Below the pieces are notes generated by a model that saw only the letters and a list, made by a program, of their open reading frames with translations, had not been told where the DNA came from and did not search any database. A DNA stretch of 27,114 nucleotides from a virus, in IMG/VR virus record IMGVR_UViG_3300013125_000039, positions 1 to 27,114 of that record; one strand, given 5' to 3'. The translations under genes and the position numbers were made by a program. Position 1 is the first letter of the stretch. The number at the start of each line of letters is the position of its first letter. This document shows, one piece after another, positions 14,217-18,727 of this stretch.

Positions 14217-14645
14217 TTAACTTGGCTCTTTATTTATCTCATCCACGATTTCTTTAGCTTCTTTCAAAATTCTTGCTTTTTCACCAATAAGTTGCCCCCT
14301 TTCACAAATTTCAATATTCTCTCTTTGCATATTGTATTTATCACCATCTTTAAACTTTACAATATGGTTATGACTTAGAGAAGTTTCTGATTTGTTTGCC
14401 CATATTCTTTGAGCAATTAAGCGATGAAGTTGCATCAAAAATCGCTTTCCTTTGCTTGATTTTGTCTTGCTTCGTGCGATGACCGCACCTTTAAACAAAA
14501 CCCATGACTCGTCTGTTAAGTCTACGTCCTCATCTGAAATCTTGATAAGTTTCCCATTAGGATTCCAATTTTCTGGAAGAAATGAATCATTTTCTTGGTT
14601 TTGTTTAATTGGTTCATTACCACCTATTGCTATAAGGTATTTCAT
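14217..14645 (-). CDS. HNH/AP2-type endonuclease-like protein (142 aa), degenerate
   Basis: Start MKYLIAIGG at ATG 14645, with AAGGAG upstream and the ATG overlapping the stop of repeat unit 3 as ATGA. The middle (GKRFLMQLHRLIAQRIW) followed by HNHIVKFKDGDKYNMQRENIEI has the shape of phage HNH homing-type nucleases, whose usual form is VDHxNGDxLNNRxENL. The central Asp-His and the metal-binding His are partly replaced, so activity is doubtful. It separates the two repeat blocks (units 4-3 and 2-1), as if inserted between them. It could instead be a DNA-binding AP2-like protein. Confidence 0.6.
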   Translation of the reverse strand: MKYLIAIGGNEPIKQNQENDSFLPENWNPNGKLIKISDEDVDLTDESWVLFKGAVIARSKTKSSKGKRFLMQLHRLIAQRIWANKSETSLSHNHIVKFKDGDKYNMQRENIEICERGQLIGEKARILKEAKEIVDEINKEPS

Positions 14646-14788
14646 GATGAATAACTCCTTGACCTTGACCATGACCCTAACCATAACCCTGACCCTAACC
14701 ATGACCCTGACCTTGACCCTGACCATGACCATGACCCTGACCCTGACCATGACTTTAGAAGTCCTATTGCAAGAACACTTGCCTTCAT
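14642..14788 (-). CDS. Hexamer-encoded Ser-repeat protein, unit 3 (48 aa)
   Basis: Starts MKASVLAIGLLKS with GGAG 6 nt before the ATG. Compared with the other units it has an in-frame 3-nt insertion, a synonymous Leu change and conservative changes after VLA, which fits coding constraint. Sixteen hexamers follow, ending SRSRSYSS. The stop overlaps the ATG of the HNH-like gene and the start overlaps the stop of unit 4, both as ATGA. Function unknown. Confidence 0.45.
   Translation of the reverse strand: MKASVLAIGLLKSWSGSGSWSWSGSRSGSWLGSGLWLGSWSRSRSYSS
14658..14753. repeat. Hexanucleotide array A3, 16 units
   Basis: Sixteen CCTGAC-family hexamers without indels; the shortest of the four arrays. 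The last minus-strand unit runs straight into the AAGGAG ribosome site of the HNH-like gene. Confidence 0.95.
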
Positions 14789-14800
14789 CTTTGACTCCAA
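14754..14800 (-). repeat. Conserved core, copy 3 (47 bp, diverged)
   Basis: Shares the ribosome site, ATGA and the KASVL codons with cores 1 and 2 but carries a 3-nt insertion and several substitutions in the part joining the array. Confidence 0.85.
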
Positions 14801-14994
14801 CCTGACCATGACCATGACCCTGACCCTGACCATGACCATGACCCTAACCCTAACCCTGACCCTGACCATGACCATGACCCTAACCCTGACCTTGACTTTG
14901 ACCCTGACCATGACCCTGGCCATGACCCTGACCTTGACCCTGACCTTGACCCTGGTCTTGACCCTAAAAATCCTGCAAGAACACTTGCCCTCAT
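14785..14994 (-). CDS. Hexamer-encoded Ser-repeat protein, unit 4 (69 aa)
   Basis: Starts MRASVLAGFLGSRPGS at ATG 14994, whose first bases overlap the TGA of the conserved phage gene at 14991-15350. It runs through 27 hexamers and ends SGWSQR, overlapping unit 3. Being joined directly to an ordinary gene, and having array units altered to CCTGGC and CCTGGT (Ser to Pro), it may be the founder copy. The evidence for translation is as for unit 1. Confidence 0.45.
   Translation of the reverse strand: MRASVLAGFLGSRPGSRSGSRSGSWPGSWSGSKSRSGLGSWSWSGSGLGLGSWSWSGSGSWSWSGWSQR
14801..14962. repeat. Hexanucleotide array A4, 27 units
   Basis: Twenty-seven hexamers without indels. At 14842-14862 four consecutive CCC tracts give a minus-strand G-quadruplex motif that includes two GGGTTA units, the vertebrate telomere repeat. 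Confidence 0.95.
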
Positions 14995-15004
14995 TTTTGA
15001 CTCC
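14963..15004 (-). repeat. Conserved core, copy 4, fused to the 3' end of an upstream gene
   Basis: Matches cores 1 and 2 with a few substitutions up to GGAGTCAAA, where it merges with the codons for the C-terminal RSQK of the gene at 14991-15350. Confidence 0.85.
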
Positions 15005-15350
15005 GTGGAAGTATTAATCCCCATGGTCTGACAATCACGTTTGCAGACCGAGATATGAAAACTAAACCATCAGGAAAAGGCTCAACCTCATTAAAAACAC
15101 CTGACTGCATAGCATTTGAGTAACTTCCTGTATCAGCTATCCATGCACACTGGTCAAGGATAAATTCAGTCTTAGTCAGTCCGACAAGCCTACCTGTAAA
15201 ATACTTTGTTACCTGTTCAAAGTAATACTTCTCCCCTATCACATAGGGGTATGTATCGCTTTCAGGTATTGTCGGAAGAACTGAGGATTTTTTAACGTAT
15301 TCCTCTCCATTCACTATAATCTCACATTCCAATTCTGCTTTTTTGCTCAT
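14991..15350 (-). CDS. Conserved phage hypothetical protein (119 aa)
   Basis: From ATG 15350 with AAGGAGG upstream, overlapping the upstream stop as ATGA. The segment YFTGRLVGLTKTEFILDQCAWIADTG, then EVEPFPDG and a C-terminal LPRSQK, match a phage protein family I recall from many unrelated phages, always of this length and without known function. The conserved C-terminus shows that the gene is complete although repeat unit 4 begins inside its stop codon. Confidence 0.7.
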   Translation of the reverse strand: MSKKAELECEIIVNGEEYVKKSSVLPTIPESDTYPYVIGEKYYFEQVTKYFTGRLVGLTKTEFILDQCAWIADTGSYSNAMQSGVFNEVEPFPDGLVFISRSANVIVRPWGLILPRSQK

Positions 15351-15550
15351 CTTAACTCCTCCTTTGTTATTTTCCATCCATACGGATGGTGTTTATAATA
15401 ACCTCTCACCACAACAACCAAAACATGCAGCTTTTTTGCAAGTCTTAAAAACATTTTCTCTTTTGCATCTGCCTCACTTAAAGCATAAGCGTAAAGGTGA
15501 AAAATCTCTCCATACCAATTTAAATCTCCTTTGTAAAGAGTTTTATCCAT
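15347..15550 (-). CDS. Small hypothetical protein (67 aa)
   Basis: Begins MDKTLYKGDLNWYGEIFHLYAYALSEADAKEKMFLRLAKKL, a mixed alpha/beta fold with a hydrophobic VLVVVV strand and a basic end. It overlaps the downstream gene as ATGA. No family recognised. Confidence 0.55.
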   Translation of the reverse strand: MDKTLYKGDLNWYGEIFHLYAYALSEADAKEKMFLRLAKKLHVLVVVVRGYYKHHPYGWKITKEELR

Positions 15551-15580
15551 TTTACTCCTGTAAAGTTTGTTAAGGTGTTT

Positions 15581-15949
15581 TTAATAATCACATCTTGGAT
15601 TACACCCTGCAAGACCACAAGGACTAAGAATTTTATTTTCTTCTACATCAAGAAGAGATTGAAGTCCTTCACGAAGAATAGAAAAATGGAAATCACTATC
15701 TGCTATACTCCCACTTTGGAAGCAAAATGAAGGGTCATAAATCTCTTTCCTTGCCCACTCCCATCCATGCTTTCTTGCTGTTTTATACAAAGACTCTGGT
15801 TTTGAGAGAGGCTTTACACTGTATCCATGATGGTCAGGAAGAGCAAGAATAATTGCGCTAAGTAAAACAGGTTTTTCTGTTTTGTAACTGACTATGCTAT
15901 ATTTTACCACTTTTCCATTCACCACTTTACAAAACATTTCTTTTGTCAT
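15581..15949 (-). CDS. Hypothetical protein (122 aa)
   Basis: From ATG 15949 (MTKEMFCKVV) with AGGAG upstream, overlapping the upstream stop as ATGA. Beta-rich N-terminus, a HGWEWARKE helix in the middle, and a Cys-containing C-terminus (SPCGLAGCNPRCDY) that may bind metal. No family recognised. Confidence 0.6.
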   Translation of the reverse strand: MTKEMFCKVVNGKVVKYSIVSYKTEKPVLLSAIILALPDHHGYSVKPLSKPESLYKTARKHGWEWARKEIYDPSFCFQSGSIADSDFHFSILREGLQSLLDVEENKILSPCGLAGCNPRCDY

Positions 15950-16128
15950 GCTTTTTCTCCTTTTTTGCGAAACTTCCACACATTTTTATCACACGTAAAC
16001 ACCAACCTTGTATGTGGTTTTTCCACATCGCCATAAATATGCGTAACCATACATCTTGGTTTTCCTTCCTCGTCAAGCCCACATTTTCTTGTGCAAATTA
16101 TTTCTTTCTCGTTCTGGTAAAAATTCAT
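15946..16128 (-). CDS. Small cysteine-containing protein (60 aa)
   Basis: From ATG 16128 (MNFYQNEKE), overlapping the stop of the 27-aa frame as ATGA, with GGGGA upstream. Three cysteines in CTRKCGLDEEGKPRC and a fourth near the end could form a zinc site. An upstream in-frame TTG is less likely. Function unknown. Confidence 0.55.
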   Translation of the reverse strand: MNFYQNEKEIICTRKCGLDEEGKPRCMVTHIYGDVEKPHTRLVFTCDKNVWKFRKKGEKA

Positions 16129-16208
16129 TCTTCCCCACCACCCGTAAGTCCACAATCGCAGTTTTGTATTGGCTCATATATTTCATTTCCTGCTGTGTCG
16201 TATATCAT
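16125..16208 (-). CDS. Tiny protein (27 aa) with CDCG motif
   Basis: ATG 16208 has GGAGG about 10 nt upstream and overlaps the stop of the hendecad-repeat gene as ATGA. The TGA at 16125 overlaps the next ATG the same way. Begins MIYDTAGNEIYEP and contains NCDCGL. The double overlap makes it likely to be translated despite its size; it may serve mainly to couple its neighbours. Confidence 0.5.
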   Translation of the reverse strand: MIYDTAGNEIYEPIQNCDCGLTGGGEE

Positions 16209-16468
16209 AATTTTTTAACCTCCTTTTTTTGTCGCTGCTGCCATAGCGCATCCAGCTGCGCCCCATACGCCTCATAAAGCGCATCTCTCTGCGCCTCATA
16301 AGCCTCGTAAAGTGCGTCTATCTGCGCCCCATACGCCTCACATAGCACATCTTTATACGCCTCGTAAGCTTTTTTTAGCTCGTCTGTCTGTGCCTCATAC
16401 GCCTCGCTAAGCGTCTCTGCCTGCGCCTTACATAATAATGTATCCATTTTTTTGCTCTCCTTCTTCAT
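16205..16468 (-). CDS. Hendecad-repeat coiled-coil protein (87 aa)
   Basis: Five 11-residue repeats of the form LYEAYEAQRDA (about residues 20-74) predict a right-handed or straight coiled coil, followed by a basic tail QQRQKKEVKK. The matching 33-bp DNA repeats have higher GC than their surroundings. Two starts are possible: ATG 16468 (GGAGGG, 6 nt away) and ATG 16447 (GGAG, 8 nt away). It is the first gene after the candidate origin region. It could be a structural or DNA-associated oligomer; function unknown. Confidence 0.6.
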   Translation of the reverse strand: MKKESKKMDTLLCKAQAETLSEAYEAQTDELKKAYEAYKDVLCEAYGAQIDALYEAYEAQRDALYEAYGAQLDALWQQRQKKEVKKL

Positions 16469-16624
16469 TTTTTCCCTCCTTCATTTAGTGGGCAATTTTT
16501 ATTATGAGTAAGTCCGCTCCTCTCTCACATAAATTTTTGTAAGCAAAACTAATGCATATATTTCTAAGAAATACTCATTTACCGTTATACTTCCTACTAT
16601 TTAACACAGCCATAGGGTTTTTGG

Positions 16625-17018
16625 GACAGCCTGAGACTCTCGGGACAGCCAAGACAGCCAAGAGCCCCCTTCCCCCTTGCCTTTATCTCATTCCTAATGG
16701 AATATAGGTATTCTCATTCCCCATTGCTTTGGGTATTCCCATTGGAATGAAGTAGTTCTTTCTTCATTTAAAAAAAAAAAAATAAAATCATTGTATGTAT
16801 CTCATATAATATATATATATATATAATATATCCATTATAAGTAAAGCCATTGAAATGGGAATAAGGATAGCCCATTGGAATGGGAAATCTTTATCTCCAT
16901 TAGGAATGAAGAATCTATATCTCCATTAGAATGGAAATAAGGGCAAAGGAAAGACCCCCTCTTGGCTGTCTTGGCTGTCCCGAGAGTCTCAGGCTGTCGT
17001 AGAAATACGCTGGCTGTC
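16625..17018. other. Candidate replication origin: large inverted repeat around an AT-rich core with iterons
   Basis: A perfect 40-bp inverted repeat (16625-16664 with 16959-16998) flanks about 294 bp. Inside, a weaker inverted repeat continues (from TTGCCTTTAT near 16677 and its mirror near 16936). The motif GACAGCC occurs three times on the left (16625, 16644, 16653) and four times inverted on the right (16964, 16973, 16992, 17012). Small dyads such as CCCATTGGAATGGG (16871-16884), CCATTGAAATGG (16847-16858), CCATTAGAATGG (16923-16934), ATTCCTAATGGAAT (16690-16703) and ATTCCCATTGGAAT (16735-16748) surround a core of A12 and alternating TA (about 16770-16832). Iterons plus an unwinding element are typical of origins; the function is inferred. 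Confidence 0.5.
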
Positions 17019-17058
17019 TCGTTTGATTTTTGAACAAGTAGTAACCCTCCCTAAAGTA

Positions 17059-17076
17059 GCAGTCTCGCAAGACTGC
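17059..17076. repeat. Short perfect hairpin
   Basis: GCAGTCT-CGCA-AGACTGC: a 7-bp perfect stem with a 4-nt loop beside the larger hairpin at 17099-17128. No T-run follows on either strand; possibly part of the origin or of an RNA structure. Confidence 0.4.
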
Positions 17077-17098
17077 AAGTTCCTACGAACGCAAGAGA

Positions 17099-17128
17099 AG
17101 GAAGGAAAGGCTTGCGCCTTCCCTTCCT
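17099..17128 (-). terminator. Strong hairpin after the 132-aa gene, likely terminator
   Basis: On the minus strand GGAAGGGAAGGC and GCCTTTCCTTCC pair with one mismatch and are closed by a GCAA (GNRA-type) tetraloop, starting 10 nt after the stop codon of the 132-aa gene. The tail is TTCTCTTGCG, only moderately T-rich. It probably ends or attenuates the transcript from the promoter at 17712-17740. Confidence 0.5.
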
Positions 17129-17137
17129 AAACTTTCC

Positions 17138-17536
17138 CTACTTTGTCATCTTGTCAAGTTCTTCAAGGCTAACTCCAAGTTTCTCGGCAATTTGCACCTT
17201 TGACATGCCCTTAAACATCGCAAGAATAGCCTTATCTTCCGCTGAGATTGTCTTATTCTTCTCAATTCCTCTCACAAAAACTGCGGATGGGAATTTATCT
17301 GTTAAGGTAACCTCTGCAAGAGAATATGCCCCTGATTCTGTTTCTTCAGCCTTTGCCCCTTTGTTCACATCGTTGATATGAAATCCATACCAGAAGTGTT
17401 CTACAATCACCTTCTCGTCAAAGGTTTTAAGGATGTGTTCAAGAGCTTCCTTTTCAGAATTGAATTTAACCGTATATACCGCTTTCTTCTCATCCTTAAC
17501 TCCTCCAAAAGAATAGCTTCCTTTTAGTTCTATCAT
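17138..17536 (-). CDS. Hypothetical early protein (132 aa)
   Basis: From ATG 17536 (MIELKGSYSFGG) with AAAAGGAG upstream. Beta-rich N-terminal two thirds, then a C-terminal helix-turn-helix-like stretch (AILAMFKGMSKVQIAEKLGVSLEELDKM) that could bind DNA. It is the first gene behind the strongest promoter in the window and is followed by a terminator-like hairpin, so it is probably the most highly made early protein and may be a regulator (inference). It resembles the 116-aa protein at 12073-12423. Confidence 0.65.
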   Translation of the reverse strand: MIELKGSYSFGGVKDEKKAVYTVKFNSEKEALEHILKTFDEKVIVEHFWYGFHINDVNKGAKAEETESGAYSLAEVTLTDKFPSAVFVRGIEKNKTISAEDKAILAMFKGMSKVQIAEKLGVSLEELDKMTK

Positions 17537-17704
17537 TGTCTTTTCTCCTTTTGTTCTCAAAGTCTGAGCAAAGCTCACACTTCAAGATTCAGTTTTGGTC
17601 TGTTCCTATACGCCAATGGCGTAAGCCTCCTAACTTACTGGCTGTTCTGCTTTGTCATGACCCTTAGCGCTCTTTCCAGTATCACCTTCCTTTCTTTGCC
17701 TTCC
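17537..17704 (-). other. Untranslated leader of the early transcript
   Basis: About 170 nt between the expected start of transcription and the 132-aa gene. It contains a TACGCC-AAT-GGCGTA hairpin (17609-17623) next to an AGGAGG, and a possible 16-codon frame beginning at a GTG; neither is convincing as a gene. A long structured leader suggests post-transcriptional control. Confidence 0.4.
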
Positions 17705-17711
17705 TACAAAT

Positions 17712-17740
17712 ATTATACCAAAAACAAACAAAAAAGTCAA
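17712..17740 (-). promoter_or_regulatory. Strong sigma70-type promoter for the minus-strand (early) module
   Basis: TTGACT (17740-17735), a 17-nt T-rich spacer and a perfect TATAAT (17717-17712). The -35 box matches 5 of 6. It faces away from the head operon promoter at 17879-17908. Confidence 0.85.
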
Positions 17741-17791
17741 GGGAAAAATTAAAGATAGTGGTGAAGTTTTGAGGGTGTATAGGAGGGAGGG

Positions 17792-17818
17792 TGAAGAAAA
17801 AAAATTTTCTATTCTTCA
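17792..17818. promoter_or_regulatory. Dyad in the divergent control region, possible operator
   Basis: TGAAGAA (17792-17798) and TTCTTCA (17812-17818) flank an A/T stretch with AAAATTTT. A second dyad, TCAC...GTGA, lies at 17826-17841. Both sit between the early and late promoters, where a switch protein could act on both. Confidence 0.4.
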
Positions 17819-17878
17819 TCCTCTCTCACAAATTTTCGTGATTGAATATGTTTGTTTTCTGTCTCCTTCTTTTCTTTC

Positions 17879-17908
17879 TTGACTTCTCCCATATCTATAA
17901 TTTATCAT
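17879..17908 (+). promoter_or_regulatory. Sigma70-like promoter for the head operon
   Basis: TTGACT (17879-17884), an 18-nt spacer and TATCAT (17903-17908). Transcription would begin near 17915, about 30 nt before the first gene. A small CTCT/GAGAG hairpin lies in the leader. A TATAAT at 17895-17900 is too close to this -35 box to pair with it. Confidence 0.55.
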
Positions 17909-17944
17909 TATGAAAAGTAGTCTCTTTCGAGAGGGCTTAGATTA

Positions 17945-18130
17945 ATGGATAGAGTGAGTGAGATTGGTAAAGGAAGTCCTGTCTTTAATGTTGATGCAAT
18001 AGAAGAAAGAAATAGTGATTATGTGAAAGCATTCCAAATCACGCAGGCTTTAGCTGATGGAAAGTTCATTTCTATCGGGACAATAACTGAGTTTACAAAA
18101 ACAATGGAAGTTATTTTAAAGGAGCTTTAA
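17945..18130 (+). CDS. Small hypothetical protein (61 aa), first gene of the head operon
   Basis: Begins MDRVSEIGKGSPVFN, a short helical protein with no motif recognised. The stop at 18128-18130 is followed at once by the GTG of the small terminase gene, whose ribosome site lies in this gene's last codons. Its own ribosome site (GAGAGGG) is weak and rather far from the ATG. Confidence 0.55.
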   Translation: MDRVSEIGKGSPVFNVDAIEERNSDYVKAFQITQALADGKFISIGTITEFTKTMEVILKEL

Positions 18131-18727
18131 GTGGGAAGAATACCAGAAGGAGAAAGCCAGTCTGTTACAAAATATGGTCTTGGGTATATTAGACCATACC
18201 ATAGAGAGATTGCAAGAAGGCTTGTTTTAGGTGAAATGCAAGCCGACATCGCTCGTTCTCTTGGAATGTCTGAAAGTAGAATGAGTATTATCGTTAACTC
18301 TCCTTTGTTTAAACTTGAACTCCAAAGACTTGCTGTGTCAAGAGATGAAGGTGTTGCAAATGTCCAGCAAACTCTTCAAGCGATAAGTCCTCTTGCTCTT
18401 GAGGTAATAGAAAGAACAATGTATAGTTCTAAATCTGAAACGCTTAAATTTGCTGCAGCACAGGATGTTCTTGATAGGGCAGGATTTGGAAAAACAACAA
18501 AGATTGTGTCTAATATCTCAGGACATGTGACCCATTCTAATCTAAGTTCTGATGAACTTCGCCAACTTGTTATTGAGCGAGTGCAAAGAATTAAAGATGA
18601 GGCTGAACAGAAAGCTAAGGAACTTCGTGATGCAGATGCTATTGATGTTTCATTTGAAGAAGTAAAGTCTGAGGGTGGCTGTTTCAATGAGAAACAGAAT
18701 GGAGGAATCCATATTGCAGTTGTCTAA
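18131..18727 (+). CDS. terS: Terminase small subunit
   Basis: 198 residues from a GTG with AAGGAG upstream. Residues 23-60 (YHREIARRLVLGEMQADIARSLGMSESRMS...) form a helix-turn-helix of the kind that recognises phage DNA for packaging. A helical oligomerisation region (about 70-125) and a charged C-terminal tail that would contact the large subunit follow. It lies directly before the large terminase gene and overlaps it, the standard arrangement. The sequence itself is only moderately diagnostic; context adds much of the certainty. Confidence 0.8.
   Translation: MGRIPEGESQSVTKYGLGYIRPYHREIARRLVLGEMQADIARSLGMSESRMSIIVNSPLFKLELQRLAVSRDEGVANVQQTLQAISPLALEVIERTMYSSKSETLKFAAAQDVLDRAGFGKTTKIVSNISGHVTHSNLSSDELRQLVIERVQRIKDEAEQKAKELRDADAIDVSFEEVKSEGGCFNEKQNGGIHIAVV

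Larger units (their letters stand above)
16469..17137. other. Long non-coding region between two minus-strand genes
   Basis: 669 bp without a credible gene. Besides the origin-like inverted repeat (16625-16998) and the hairpins near 17059-17128, the part at 16490-16620 is AT-rich leader sequence for the hendecad gene. I found no convincing promoter there. Confidence 0.7.

Noticed and set aside
13589-14257. Long plus-strand reading frame across the hexamer arrays (Asp-Pro/His and Thr-Leu repeats)
   Set aside because: A hexamer without stops in this frame stays open by chance over any length. There is no ribosome site, and the ends run antisense through real genes.
13640-14750. Val-Arg/Met repeat frames that would extend the zinc-ribbon and HNH-like genes upstream
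   Set aside because: They begin inside the arrays without ribosome sites, while both genes have good sites at their normal starts. The frame is open because the hexamer has no stop in it.
13649-14962. CRISPR array
   Set aside because: Units are 6 bp with no unique spacers, and the 44-bp cores are separated by more hexamers. No cas1/cas2 gene is present, and the Cas4-like nuclease belongs to the recombination set.
17640-17690. Sixteen-codon leader peptide starting at a GTG in the early leader
   Set aside because: Very short, with no overlap or conserved feature to support it; mentioned only as part of the leader.
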